From Planobispora longispora (GTDB lineage: Bacteria; Actinomycetota; Actinomycetes; Streptosporangiales; Streptosporangiaceae), in contig NZ_BOOH01000051.1 of the NCBI RefSeq assembly GCF_016863135.1, forward strand, positions 87,098 to 151,097: a stretch of 64,000 nucleotides of DNA, written 5' to 3'. The notes under the pieces were generated by a model that saw only the letters and a program-made list of their open reading frames with translations, did not search any database and was not told where the DNA came from. The translations under genes and the position numbers were made by a program. Positions 41,675 through 50,919 of this stretch are shown piece by piece (position 1 is the first letter of the stretch; the number at the start of each line of letters is the position of its first letter).

Positions 41675-42847
41675 ATGACTGAATTGCGCCCGGAGACCCG
41701 TACCGTCCACCTGCCCCAGCCGACGCTGGACGGCAGCCGCCCGATCGCGGTGCCGCTCTACCAGACCTCCGGCTTCGTCTTCGACGATCCCGCGGTCTTC
41801 GCCGACGGAATGAACCGTCCCGATGGGGCGTTCGTCTACGGCCGCCTGTCCAACCCCACGGTCCGCGCGCTGGAGGAGGCCGTCGCCGGTCTGGAGGGCG
41901 GCGTCGGCGCCGTGGCCACCGGCTCGGGCATGGGGGCGATCAACTCCGTGCTCCTGTGCCTGCTCCGGCCCGGCGACCACCTGATCGCCCAGAAGGCCCT
42001 CTACGGCGGCACCGCGGCGATGATCAACGACCTGGTGGCGCGGTTCGGGATCGAGGTGACCTACGTGCCCGAGGACGATCCGGAGGCGCTGCGCGCGGCG
42101 GTCCGGCCGTCCACGAAGCTGGTCTACCTGGAGACGATCGCCAACCCGGTGACGCAGGTGGCCGACCTGCCCGGGATGTGCGCCGCGGCCCGCGAGGCCG
42201 GGCTGATCTCGGTGGTGGACAACACCTTCGCCTCGCCGATCCTGTGCCGCCCGATCGAGCACGGCGCCGACGTGGTGGTCCACTCCACGACCAAGTACCT
42301 GAGCGGTCACGCCGACGTGCTCGGCGGCATCGCGGTCTTCGCCGGGGACGAGCTCTACCGGAAGGTGTGGAAGTACGCCACCCATCTGGGCGCGACCGCC
42401 GACCCGTTCGCCGCCTGGCTCACCCTGCGCGGCATCCAGACGCTGCCGCTGCGCATGGAGCGCCACTGCGCCAACACCCGCGAGCTGGCGACCCGCCTGG
42501 ACGCCCACCCCGCGGTGTCGGCCGTGTACTGGCCGGGCCTGCCCTCCCACCCGTCGTACGCGCTGGCGGGCAAGCTGCTGCCCGACTTCGGCGGGGTCTT
42601 CTCCTTCGACCTGGTCGGCGGGCGCGAGGCCGGGGAGAGGTTCATGAGCTCGGTGCGGGTGGCGCTGCTGGCCCCCTCGCTCGGCGGCGTGGAGACGCTG
42701 ATCCTGCACCCGGCGACCACCTCCCACAAGTCGCTGACCGCGGAGGAACTCGCCCGGCACGGGATCGGCGAGGGGACCGTCCGCGTCGCGGTCGGCATCG
42801 AGCACGTCGAGGACCTGTGGGCGGACTTCGCCCAGGCGCTCTCCTGA
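41675..42847 (+). CDS. Cys/Met metabolism PLP enzyme (cystathionine gamma-synthase/lyase-type)
   Basis: 390 residues from ATG 41675. Family marks: PLYQTSGFVFDDPAVFADG, YGRLSNPTVRALEEAVA, GSGMGAINSVLL, the PLP Asp in VVDNTFASPILCRPIEHG, and the PLP lysine in VVHSTTKYLSGHADVLGG. The C-terminal SLGGVETLILHPATTSH is conserved in gamma-synthases and lyases. The same scaffold makes cystathionine, homocysteine or splits methionine, and I cannot tell which from sequence. Divergent MocR regulator suggests ligand-controlled expression. Confidence 0.88.
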   Translation: MTELRPETRTVHLPQPTLDGSRPIAVPLYQTSGFVFDDPAVFADGMNRPDGAFVYGRLSNPTVRALEEAVAGLEGGVGAVATGSGMGAINSVLLCLLRPGDHLIAQKALYGGTAAMINDLVARFGIEVTYVPEDDPEALRAAVRPSTKLVYLETIANPVTQVADLPGMCAAAREAGLISVVDNTFASPILCRPIEHGADVVVHSTTKYLSGHADVLGGIAVFAGDELYRKVWKYATHLGATADPFAAWLTLRGIQTLPLRMERHCANTRELATRLDAHPAVSAVYWPGLPSHPSYALAGKLLPDFGGVFSFDLVGGREAGERFMSSVRVALLAPSLGGVETLILHPATTSHKSLTAEELARHGIGEGTVRVAVGIEHVEDLWADFAQALS

Positions 42848-43075
42848 CGGGCGGGCCGGCCGCGATCGGGACGGCGTGGGCCATGGCCGGAATGGTGCGA
42901 GCTTTGACCGGAACGGCGCGTGCTCCGGCCGGAGCGAGGCCCGCCGGTGCGGTTTGATGGGAGCTCCGGGTCTTTCGGGTCTTTTCTGGGGGAGGGGAAC
43001 CGCACCAGTGGGCGAGCGGAGCGAGCGGGCCGGTGGACACGGCGGTGGCGTGAACGTGACTGACGGGGAGGACGC

Positions 43076-43996
43076 GTGAGCGTGTCGATCCTGGACGTGG
43101 AGCGGGCCGCGGAGCGGATCGCCGGATACGCCCGCCGTACTCCGGTCCTGGAGATGTCGCCGGGGGTGTTCCTGAAGCTGGAGGCGCTGCAGCACTCCGG
43201 GTCGTTCAAGGTCAGGGGCGGGTTCAACCGCGCGCTGGCGGCCCGGGAGGCCGGGGCGCTGCCCGGGGCCGGTCTGATCGCCGCGAGCGGCGGCAACCAC
43301 GGCCTGGCGGTCGCCTACGTCGCCCGGGCCCTGGGCGTCCGTGCCGAGATCTTCGTGCCCACGGTGTCGAGCCCGGTGAAGGTCGCCGGGCTGCGGGCGC
43401 TGGGGGCGGAGGTGACCCAGACCGGTTCGATCTACGCCGAGGCGTACGAGGCGTCGGCCAAGCGGGCCGCGGAGACGGGCGCGCTGGAGGTCCACGCCTA
43501 CGACCAGGCCGACGTGGTCGCCGGGCAGGGCACGACGGGGCTGGAGACGCTGGAGCAGACCGGGGGAGTGGACACGATCCTGGTCGCCGTGGGCGGCGGC
43601 GGGCTGATCGCCGGGATCACGGCGGCGGTCGCCGGCCGGGCCCGGGTGGTGGCGGTGGAGCCGGAGCTGATCCCCACCCTGAACCGGGCGCTGGCCGCCG
43701 GAGGGCCGGTCCGGGTCGAGGTGAGCGGGGTGGGCGCGGACGCGCTGGGGGCGAGCCTGATCGGCCGGATCGCCTACGAGGTCACCAGCGCGGCCGGGGT
43801 GCGGAGCCTGCTCGTGCCCGACGAGGCGATCGTCGAGGCCCGCCGGGAGCTGTGGCGCTCCTGCCGCGTCGCCACCGAGCACGCCGGGGCCGCGGCCTTC
43901 GCCGCCCTGCACTGCGGTGCTTACGTCCCCGCGCCGGGGGAGCGGGTGGCCGTCGTCGTCTGCGGTTCCAACACCGATCCCTCGACCCTGGCCTGA
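43076..43996 (+). CDS. threonine/serine dehydratase-like PLP enzyme
   Basis: 306 residues from GTG 43076. Fold-type II: PLP lysine in HSGSFKVRGGFNRAL (about residue 45), the Asn loop AASGGNHGLAVAYVAR, the phosphate-binding VAVGGGGLIAG (about residue 172), and a C-terminal VVVCGSNTD. This is the catabolic single-domain type, without a regulatory ACT domain. Expected reaction: threonine to 2-oxobutanoate or serine to pyruvate plus ammonia. The preceding 228-base gap holds only short unconvincing frames. Confidence 0.88.
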   Translation: MSVSILDVERAAERIAGYARRTPVLEMSPGVFLKLEALQHSGSFKVRGGFNRALAAREAGALPGAGLIAASGGNHGLAVAYVARALGVRAEIFVPTVSSPVKVAGLRALGAEVTQTGSIYAEAYEASAKRAAETGALEVHAYDQADVVAGQGTTGLETLEQTGGVDTILVAVGGGGLIAGITAAVAGRARVVAVEPELIPTLNRALAAGGPVRVEVSGVGADALGASLIGRIAYEVTSAAGVRSLLVPDEAIVEARRELWRSCRVATEHAGAAAFAALHCGAYVPAPGERVAVVVCGSNTDPSTLA

Positions 43997-44099
43997 CCGC
44001 ACGGCCCCGGGCGTCCGCCGTTCCGGCGCCGGTGGGGGCGCGGCGGCCGGGTGGGGTGGTGGCCGTCGTGCCCGCCGTGCCGGCGCCGGGGCGGAGGGG

Positions 44100-44945
44100 T
44101 CAGTGGTAGCTGTGCTCGGGCGTGGGGAAGGCCCCGCCGGCCACCTCGCCGGCGAAGGAGCGCACCGCCCGGTCCATCTCCTCGGCCAGGTTGAAGTACT
44201 TCTTGACGAACTTGGCCGGGCGCTCGGTGAGCCCCATGAGGTCCTGCCAGACGAGGACCTGGGCGTCGGTGGACGGGCCCGCGCCGATGCCGATCGTCGG
44301 GATCGACAGGGAGGTCGTGACCCGCTCGGCGAGGTCGGTGGGGACGCACTCCAGGACCACGGCGAAGGCCCCGGCGGCCTCCAGGTCCTTGGCGTCGGCC
44401 ATCAGCTCGTCACCGGACTGGCCGCGGCCCTGCACCCGGTAGCCGCCGAAGACGTTGACCGACTGGGGGGTCAGGCCGAGGTGGGCCATGACCGGGATGC
44501 CCGCCGAGACGAGGGCCTCGACCTGGGGGAGCACCCGGCGCCCGCCCTCCAGCTTGACCGCGTGGGCGCCCGCCTCCTTCATGAACCGCACGGCCGTCTC
44601 GAGAGCCTGCTGGGGGGAGGCCTGGTAGGAGCCGAACGGCAGGTCGGCCACCACCATCGCGCGCGAGGAGCCCCGCACCACGGCGGCCGTCAGCGGCATG
44701 AGGTCGTCGACGGAGACCGGCAGCGTGGAGTCGTAGCCGTAGACCACCATGGCCGCCGAGTCGCCGACGAGCAGCACGGGGATGCCGGCCTCGTCGAAGA
44801 TCCTGGCGGTCATCGCGTCGTACGCGGTGACCATCGGCCACTTCTCGCCCCGCTCCTTGGCGGCGGCGACGTCGCGCACGGTGACCCTTCGTCCGGTCTG
44901 GCCGCCGTAGAGCGCGGTCGGCCGACTGGTTGCAGAAGAGGACAT
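44100..44945 (-). CDS. panB: 3-methyl-2-oxobutanoate hydroxymethyltransferase
   Basis: 281 residues from ATG 44945, behind GGAGGG with 6 bases spacing; the frame runs on far upstream but this start fits the family. It catalyses the first committed step of pantothenate synthesis, transferring a hydroxymethyl group to 3-methyl-2-oxobutanoate. Visible: MVTAYDAMTARIFDEAGIPVLLVGDS (Mg site), RGSSRAMVVADLPFGSY, KLEGGRRVLP with the ligand Glu, AHLGLTPQSVNVFGGY, and IGIGAGPSTDAQVLVWQD. No panC or panD is next to it. Confidence 0.95.
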   Translation of the reverse strand: MSSSATSRPTALYGGQTGRRVTVRDVAAAKERGEKWPMVTAYDAMTARIFDEAGIPVLLVGDSAAMVVYGYDSTLPVSVDDLMPLTAAVVRGSSRAMVVADLPFGSYQASPQQALETAVRFMKEAGAHAVKLEGGRRVLPQVEALVSAGIPVMAHLGLTPQSVNVFGGYRVQGRGQSGDELMADAKDLEAAGAFAVVLECVPTDLAERVTTSLSIPTIGIGAGPSTDAQVLVWQDLMGLTERPAKFVKKYFNLAEEMDRAVRSFAGEVAGGAFPTPEHSYH

Positions 44946-45104
44946 GAGAACCCTCCAGAGTCTCGAGGCGCCCCTGTGGCGTCCCCGGACGTCTCCGATG
45001 ATGACATGCGTTCGCTTGGTTAAACACCCCCCGGCCGCCCGGTAATCCGGTGGCGGAACTGTCGGTGCCGTACGCCACAATGCAGGTGGAGGTAAGCAAT
45101 AAAA

Positions 45105-46301
45105 ATGGCCATCGAACCTTACCGTCGCCTGCTGGCCCTTCCGGGCGTCCGGACGCTGCTGCTCGTGGGACTGATCGCGCGGATCCCGTCCACCGCGGTG
45201 GGTCTCACGCTGACGCTGCACGTCAACGAGAGCCTCGGCCTGGGCTGGTTCGAGGCGGGCGCGGTCGGCACCGCGACCACGGTGGGCATGGCCGTCGGGT
45301 CGCCGCTGGCCGGAAGGCTCGTCGACCGGTACGGCCTGCGGCCGGTGCTGCTGGCGACCGGCGTCGCGCAGCTCGCCTTCTGGACCTCCGCCTGGGCGCT
45401 GCCGTACCCCGTGCTGGTCGTCGCCTCGGTGGTCGCGGGCCTGCTGGCGCTGCCGGTGTTCAGCGTGATCCGGCAGTGCCTGGCCGCCATGGTCCCGGTG
45501 GAGCAGCGCAGGACCGGCTTCTCCCTCGACTCGATGCTGGTCGAGCTGTCCTACATGGCCGGGCCCGCGTTCGCCGCGGCCGGCACGGTGGCGCTCGGCA
45601 GCACCTGGACGATGTGTCTCGTCGCGGCCGGTCTGGCCGGCTCCGCCGCGGCGCTGATCCTGCTGGACCCGCCCACCCGCTCCGACGAGGAGAAGGAGGA
45701 GGCGGCGGAGAAGGTCCCGCGGGGAGAGTGGCTGACCCCCGGCCTGGTGACCCTGCTCGGCACGGCCTCGGCGGCCACCTTCATCCTGACCGCGACCGAG
45801 CTCTCCCTGGTGGCGACGATGGACCGCGCCGGGGACACCGCCTGGATCGGCCTGGCGATCGGGGTGTGGTGCCTCTACTCGCTGCTGGGCGGTTTCGTGT
45901 ACGGCGGGCTGCCGCGAGGGTTCTCCCCGCTGGTCCTGATCGGGGGCATGGGCCTGCTCACCGTCCCGGTCGGTCTGGTCGGCGGCGGCTGGTGGTGGCT
46001 GGTCGTGGCCCTGCTCCCGGCCGGGGTGCTGTGCGCCCCCGGGCTCTCCTCCACGGTGGAGGCGGTGAGCCGCTGGGTGCCCGCCGGGGCCAGGGGCGAG
46101 GCCATGGGCCTGCACGGCACGGCCCTGCTGATCGGCGGCGGGGTCGCCGCGCCGATCGCCGGAGCGATCATCGACAGCGCCGGACCGGGCTGGGCGTTCG
46201 CCGCGGCGGGGCTGGTCGGCGTGGTGATGGTGCTGGTCGCGCTGCCGTTCTGGCGGCGGAGCGCGGTCGCGGTGAAGGAGCCTCAGCCGGTCGCCGTCTG
46301 A
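45105..46301 (+). CDS. MFS transporter
   Basis: 398 residues from ATG 45105. Twelve membrane segments with the loop motif GRLVDRYGLRPVLLATG between segments 2 and 3 (motif A). The N-terminal domain begins YRRLLALPGVRTLLLVGLIARIP. The central cytoplasmic loop is acidic (SDEEKEEAAEKVPRGEW). No substrate can be read. The GGAGG site is 12 bases upstream, rather far. A clear hairpin at 46310-46328 follows. Confidence 0.87.
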   Translation: MAIEPYRRLLALPGVRTLLLVGLIARIPSTAVGLTLTLHVNESLGLGWFEAGAVGTATTVGMAVGSPLAGRLVDRYGLRPVLLATGVAQLAFWTSAWALPYPVLVVASVVAGLLALPVFSVIRQCLAAMVPVEQRRTGFSLDSMLVELSYMAGPAFAAAGTVALGSTWTMCLVAAGLAGSAAALILLDPPTRSDEEKEEAAEKVPRGEWLTPGLVTLLGTASAATFILTATELSLVATMDRAGDTAWIGLAIGVWCLYSLLGGFVYGGLPRGFSPLVLIGGMGLLTVPVGLVGGGWWWLVVALLPAGVLCAPGLSSTVEAVSRWVPAGARGEAMGLHGTALLIGGGVAAPIAGAIIDSAGPGWAFAAAGLVGVVMVLVALPFWRRSAVAVKEPQPVAV

Positions 46302-46309
46302 GAGCCGGT

Positions 46310-46328
46310 CGCCGCCCGAGGGGCGGCG
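46310..46328 (+). terminator. hairpin after the MFS gene
   Basis: CGCCGCCC (46310-46317) and GGGCGGCG (46321-46328) form a perfect 8-bp stem with a 3-base loop, 9 bases after the stop codon at 46301. No T-run. Confidence 0.55.
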
Positions 46329-46448
46329 GCCCGTCGCGGGGCCGGGACGGGAGTCGGGTCCCGGCCTCGGGGTAGGGCGCGCTGGAGCGACCGGCCGGCG
46401 GCCCGTGGGCCGTGAAGGGCGCGAGCGGAGGGAGGATCCATCCGAATA

Positions 46449-46518
46449 ATACGAAACGATCCCGTTGCGTATCGGAATGAATAGCGATACGCTCGCGTTG
46501 CGAAACGGTTGCGTATCG
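46449..46518. promoter_or_regulatory. paired palindromic operators over the efflux-pump promoter
   Basis: Site 1 is ATACGAAACG-ATCC-CGTTGCGTAT (46449-46472), a 10+10 inverted repeat with one mismatch. Site 2 is CGATACGC (46485-46492) with GCGTATCG (46511-46518), and it encloses CGTT-GCGA-AACG (46496-46507). All share the ATACG and CGTT/AACG elements. A promoter TTGCGT (46465-46470), 17 bases, TACGCT (46488-46493) lies within them. The TetR protein encoded just after the pump is the obvious binder. Confidence 0.65.
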
Positions 46519-46534
46519 GAAGGTGGAATCCCCC

Positions 46535-48100
46535 GTGAAATCCCCCATGGACCAGAAATTAGGCCACCCGAGGCGTTGGCAGATTCTGGGAGTGCTGGTC
46601 TTCAGCCTCCTGGCGGTCGTGCTCGACAACACCATCCTCAACGTCGCGCTGAAGACGATCGCCGATCCGGTGGAGGGCCTGGGCGCGTCCCAGAGCCAGC
46701 TGGAGTGGGCGATCAACTCCTACACGCTCGTCTTCGCCGGCCTGCTGTTCACCTTCGGGGTGATCGGCGACCGGACCGGGCGCAAGCGGATGCTGCTCGT
46801 CGGCATGGTCCTGTTCGGCCTCGCCTCGCTGGCCAGCGCCTACGCCCAGGATCCGGCGCAGCTGATCGTGGCCCGGGCGTTCATGGGCATCGGCGGCGCC
46901 GCGATCATGCCGGCCACCCTGGCGATCATCTCCAACGTCTTCCCGCCGCAGGAGCGCGGCAAGGCGATCGGCGTCTGGGCCGGCGGGGTGGGACTGGCCG
47001 TGGCGATCGGCCCGATCACCGGGGGCCTGCTCCTCGAGCATTTCTGGTGGGGATCGGTCTTCCTGGTCAACCTGCCCATCGTGGCGATCAGCATGGTGCT
47101 CATCGGCACGGTGGTGCCCGAGTCGCGTGATCCCAAGCCGTCCAAGCTCGACCCGGTCGGCGTGCTGCTGTCCATCGTCGGACTGGTCGCCCTCACCTAC
47201 GGCATCATCCGCGGCGGTGAGCTGGCCACGGTCGCCAGCGTCGAGGTGCTCGCCCCGGCGATCCTCGGCGTCGCCGTCCTGGCCGCCTTCGTCTGGTACG
47301 AGCGCCGCATCGACCACCCGGCCTTCGACGTCACCCACTTCCGCGACCCGCGCTTCTCCACCGCGATCGGCATGATCGGCATCGTGTTCTTCGCGATGAT
47401 GGGCGCGATGTTCTTCCTGGTCTTCTACCTGCAGATCGTGCTGGGCTTCACGCCGCTGCAGGCCGGTGCGCTGATGCTCCCGTTCGCGGTGGCCCAGCTC
47501 ATCTTCGCCCCCCTCAGCCAGCAGATGACCGCGCGCTTCGGCGCCAAGCTCACCGCCACGGTCAGCATGGTCGTCGTGGCCGCGGCGCTGGCCGCCTACG
47601 CGTTCATGGACGCCGGCACCCCGGTCCTGGTGATCGAGATCGTCTTCTTCGTCCAGGGCGCCGCGATGGCCAACATCATGCCGCCCGCCACCACCGCGAT
47701 CATGGAGTCGATGCCCCGGGAGAAGGCCGGAGTCGGCTCGGCCATGAGCAACACCGTCCGCCAGGTGGCGGGCGCCCTCGGCGTGGCCCTGCTCGGCTCG
47801 CTGCTCTCGGCGACCTACCGCGACGAGATCACCCCCTCGCTGGCGGGCCTGCCGGAGGAGGCGCGGCACACGGCCGGCGAATCCCTGACCGGCACGCTGG
47901 CCGTCGCCGGCGAGCTCGGCGAGCGCGGCGCCGCGCTGATCGCCCCCGCCGTGCGGGCCTTCCTGGACGGCATGCACATCACGGCCCTGGTCGCCGCCGG
48001 GATCGCCCTCGTGGGGGCCCTGACGGTGGTGCGCTGGCTGCCCGGCAAGCACGCTCCCGCGTCTGAGCAGCGACGCGACAAGGAACCGGCAGTAGTGTAG
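46535..48100 (+). CDS. QacA/EmrB-type 14-segment MFS drug efflux pump
   Basis: 521 residues from GTG 46535, because AAGGTGG is 8 bases upstream; GTG 46523 in frame would add four. Proton-driven exporter of the DHA2 family. Fourteen membrane segments; VLDNTILNVALKTIADP is the family's motif D1 region, GVIGDRTGRKRMLLVG is motif A, and GGVGLAVAIGPITGGLL is motif C of antiporters. Followed 7 bases later by a TetR gene, with TetR-like operators upstream. Likely protects against a toxic compound that also releases the repressor. Confidence 0.92.
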   Translation: MKSPMDQKLGHPRRWQILGVLVFSLLAVVLDNTILNVALKTIADPVEGLGASQSQLEWAINSYTLVFAGLLFTFGVIGDRTGRKRMLLVGMVLFGLASLASAYAQDPAQLIVARAFMGIGGAAIMPATLAIISNVFPPQERGKAIGVWAGGVGLAVAIGPITGGLLLEHFWWGSVFLVNLPIVAISMVLIGTVVPESRDPKPSKLDPVGVLLSIVGLVALTYGIIRGGELATVASVEVLAPAILGVAVLAAFVWYERRIDHPAFDVTHFRDPRFSTAIGMIGIVFFAMMGAMFFLVFYLQIVLGFTPLQAGALMLPFAVAQLIFAPLSQQMTARFGAKLTATVSMVVVAAALAAYAFMDAGTPVLVIEIVFFVQGAAMANIMPPATTAIMESMPREKAGVGSAMSNTVRQVAGALGVALLGSLLSATYRDEITPSLAGLPEEARHTAGESLTGTLAVAGELGERGAALIAPAVRAFLDGMHITALVAAGIALVGALTVVRWLPGKHAPASEQRRDKEPAVV

Positions 48101-48107
48101 GCGCGAT

Positions 48108-48737
48108 ATGACGAGCACCGACGAGAACCGGCCGGCCCGCCCCGCGGGCCGTCCGCGCAGCGCCAAGGCGGAGAAGGCGATCATCGAGGCCACCCTCGAT
48201 CTGATCAGTGAGAGCGCCGGCATCTCCGAACTGTCGATCGAGGCCGTCGCCGCCCGGGCGGGCGTGGGCAAGACCACGATCTACCGGCGCTGGTCCAGCA
48301 AGGAAGACCTGGTCGTCGACGCCCTGGCGGTGCTGAAGGCCCCGCTGCCGCCGATCTCCGGGCGGTCGGTCCGCGAGGACCTGATCACCTACCTGGAGGT
48401 CATGCGCAGGGAGGCGGGCGACGTGCGGAGCCGGTGCGTGATGAACATCGCGATGAACGAGTCCGAGCGCCACCCCCGCCTGGTGGAGCGCATCCGCCAG
48501 GCGACGGTCGGGCCACGCCAGGAGGCGCTGCGCGCCCTGCTCCGGCGCGGTGTCGACACCGGCGAGCTCCGGGCCGATCTCGACCTCCCGATCGCGATGG
48601 CGATGGTGGTCGGCACCGTGATGTGGTACGCCAAGTCGGCCGGGCTCGGCGAGGCCGGGGCGGACGGCGGAGCTCTCCCCGAAACCCTCGCCGAGCGCCT
48701 CGCCGACCACATCCTGGCCGGTCTCACCCCCCGCTGA
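48108..48737 (+). CDS. TetR-family repressor of the efflux pump
   Basis: 209 residues from ATG 48108, 7 bases after the pump stop. The HTH is LSIEAVAARAGVGKTTIYRRWSSKEDLV (about residues 43-70), preceded by RPRSAKAEKAIIEATLDLIS. The C-terminal ligand domain matches the TetR_C group with SLPETLAERLADHI-like ends. As second gene of the operon it would provide autoregulation through the palindromes at 46449-46518. Confidence 0.93.
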   Translation: MTSTDENRPARPAGRPRSAKAEKAIIEATLDLISESAGISELSIEAVAARAGVGKTTIYRRWSSKEDLVVDALAVLKAPLPPISGRSVREDLITYLEVMRREAGDVRSRCVMNIAMNESERHPRLVERIRQATVGPRQEALRALLRRGVDTGELRADLDLPIAMAMVVGTVMWYAKSAGLGEAGADGGALPETLAERLADHILAGLTPR

Positions 48738-48803
48738 CGCCGTACCCCCACCCCTCACGGGCACGCAGCCGTCACGTCCGCGCGCGGCCGTCACGCCGCA
48801 TCC

Positions 48804-48834
48804 CGGCCCCCGCAGCCTCCCGGCGCGGGGGCCG
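48804..48834 (+). terminator. hairpin after the TetR gene
   Basis: CGGCCCCCGC (48804-48813) pairs perfectly with GCGGGGGCCG (48825-48834). It lies 67 bases after the TetR stop and 67 bases before the next gene, separating the two operons. Confidence 0.6.
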
Positions 48835-48900
48835 TCCCATGTCCGGCCCGGGATTCTGCGGGCTCTAGGCAAAACGTGAACATTGTTCTAATCTCCCGGC

Positions 48901-50919
48901 ATGCGTCCGTTGCGCAGGGTCATGACCGTCGCCGCACTGACCCTCGGCCTCCTGCTGCCCGTCTCCGCCGCCCTCGCCCACGAGGAGCGTCCGGTCACCT
49001 TCCCCGACGGCACCGGCAGCGTCCCGGCGCACCGTACGGGTGAACCCGACCTGCTCGTCTGCAAGACCGACCGCGCGGACTTCGACAAACGGATCGCGAA
49101 CTTCCCCGCCGACCTGAAACAGCGCAACCTGGAGCTGTTCGAGCGCTGCCAGGACAAGGGCTACCGCCACCTGCAGGAGGCCGTGGACCAGGTCGACCGG
49201 GCGGGGATGGACATCGCGATCCTGCCCGGCGTCTACCTGGAGGAGCCCAGCCAGCCCGAGCCTGCCGGGGACTGCGCCGAACTGGACGCCCGCTGGTCGT
49301 CGTGGGGCTATCAGATCCTCTCCTTCGAGCAGCAGAAGCAGTGCCCGCACAACCAGAACCTGGTCGCCATCCTCGGGATCGAGGACCTGCAGATCGAGGG
49401 CACCGGCGCGAGCCCGCTGGACGTGATCATCGACGCGCAGTACAAGAAGCTGAACGCGATCCGGGCCGACATGACCGACGGGATCTACTTCCGCAACTTC
49501 ACCGCCCAGCGGACCACGTTCAACTCGCTCTACATCCTGGCCACCGACGGGTTCGTCATCGACAGGATGCTCACCCGCTGGAACGACGAGTACGGCTTCC
49601 TGACCTTCGCCAGCGACCACGGCCTCTACACCGACTGCGAGTCCTACGGCAACGGCGACTCCGGCATCTACCCGGGCAGCGCCTCGGACATCAACAACGG
49701 CCGCGGCCACGACGTGCCGCGCTACTCCATCGAGATCCAGCGCTGCAAGAGCCACCACAACATGGTCGGCTACTCCGGCACGGCGGGCGACTCGGTCTAC
49801 GCCCACGACAACGAGTTCTACGCGAACATGGGCGGCGCCTCGATGGACAGCGCCTTCCCCGGGCACCCCGGCCTGCCGCAGAACCACGCGAAGTTCGAGC
49901 GCAACAAGATCTACGACAACAACCAGGACTACTACCGGCACGTCGCCGACGGCACCTGCGCCAAGCCCCCGGCCGAGCGCGGCTACGAGCGGGGCGTCGT
50001 CTGCCCGCAGATCGGCATGCCCCCGGGAACGGGCGTCATCACCGCGGGCGGCAACTGGAACGTCTTCCGGGACAACTGGATCTGGGGCCACGACGAGGCC
50101 GCCTTCAACCTGCTGGCCGTGCCCGCCTTCATCCGGGGCGAGGAGTCCTGGGACAAGCAGTTCGACACCTCCCACCACAACCTCTACGAGGGCAACCGGC
50201 TCGGCGTCACGCCCGCCGGGGAGAGCCGCCCCAACGGCGCGGGCGTCTCCTGGGACGGCCAGGGCGGCGGCAACTGCTGGCAGCGCGACGCCGGCCCGTC
50301 CACCCCCTGGGCGCTGCCCGCCTGCGGCTCGGCGGGACCGTCCCGCGTCCTCAGCGAGCCGGTCAAGATCGCCAAGAACTACCTGTGCAGCGAGTACAGC
50401 GTCCGCGAGCGGCGGCTGCCGGCCGGCTGCGACTGGTACGGCTCGACCGGCCTGGCCCGGGTCGAGATCCAGCTCGCGCTGGCGGGCTCTCTCGTCCTCG
50501 GCCTGGTCGCCGTCCTGCTCTGGCGCCGCAGGTTCCCCTCGCGCGCCGGGCTGGCGGTCACCTCGATCGGGCTGGCGGGCCTGACCCTGGACGTCTTCGG
50601 GGCGGCGTACGGATACACGGTGCTGCCCGCCGTGGCCCTCGCGCTGATGGGCGTGTGGCTGATCGGGGCCGGGCGGCTGGCCGGGAGCGGCCCGGCGGGC
50701 AGGAGGGTCTTCGGCTGGTTCACGGTCGTGCTCGGCGTCCTCACCCTCGCCGACGCGTTCGACAAGGCGATCGTGATGATCCCGCTGCTGCCGGTCGGCC
50801 CCGGCTGGATCCGCGGCCTGCTCACCGGCGTATGGACCCTGTGGGCGATCGTCCTGATCGCCCCGAGGCCGCGCCGCGCGGCGGCTCCCGCCGAGGTCCC
50901 GCAGGAGGCCCACGCGTGA
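48901..50919 (+). CDS. secreted right-handed beta-helix protein with C-terminal membrane domain
   Basis: 672 residues from ATG 48901. Signal peptide to about residue 26 (ALAHEERP). Residues 75-470 form a parallel beta-helix of NosD/pectate-lyase-like repeats: DIAILPGVYLEEPS, DGIYFRNFTAQRTTFNSLYI, GLYTDCESYGNGDSGIYPGS, SIEIQRCKSHHNMVGYSG and NHAKFERNKIYDNN. About ten cysteines suggest disulfides. The last 150 residues have four membrane segments and a basic tail. It overlaps the next gene by GTGA. First gene of a four-gene overlapping set; likely anchored at the outer face. Function unknown; similarity to copper-maturation NosD is only at fold level. Confidence 0.83.
   Translation: MRPLRRVMTVAALTLGLLLPVSAALAHEERPVTFPDGTGSVPAHRTGEPDLLVCKTDRADFDKRIANFPADLKQRNLELFERCQDKGYRHLQEAVDQVDRAGMDIAILPGVYLEEPSQPEPAGDCAELDARWSSWGYQILSFEQQKQCPHNQNLVAILGIEDLQIEGTGASPLDVIIDAQYKKLNAIRADMTDGIYFRNFTAQRTTFNSLYILATDGFVIDRMLTRWNDEYGFLTFASDHGLYTDCESYGNGDSGIYPGSASDINNGRGHDVPRYSIEIQRCKSHHNMVGYSGTAGDSVYAHDNEFYANMGGASMDSAFPGHPGLPQNHAKFERNKIYDNNQDYYRHVADGTCAKPPAERGYERGVVCPQIGMPPGTGVITAGGNWNVFRDNWIWGHDEAAFNLLAVPAFIRGEESWDKQFDTSHHNLYEGNRLGVTPAGESRPNGAGVSWDGQGGGNCWQRDAGPSTPWALPACGSAGPSRVLSEPVKIAKNYLCSEYSVRERRLPAGCDWYGSTGLARVEIQLALAGSLVLGLVAVLLWRRRFPSRAGLAVTSIGLAGLTLDVFGAAYGYTVLPAVALALMGVWLIGAGRLAGSGPAGRRVFGWFTVVLGVLTLADAFDKAIVMIPLLPVGPGWIRGLLTGVWTLWAIVLIAPRPRRAAAPAEVPQEAHA

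Noticed and set aside
42876..43079. 67-residue frame before the threonine dehydratase-like gene
   Set aside because: Composition is Gly/Arg-rich and it lacks a ribosome binding site; the gap looks like upstream sequence only.
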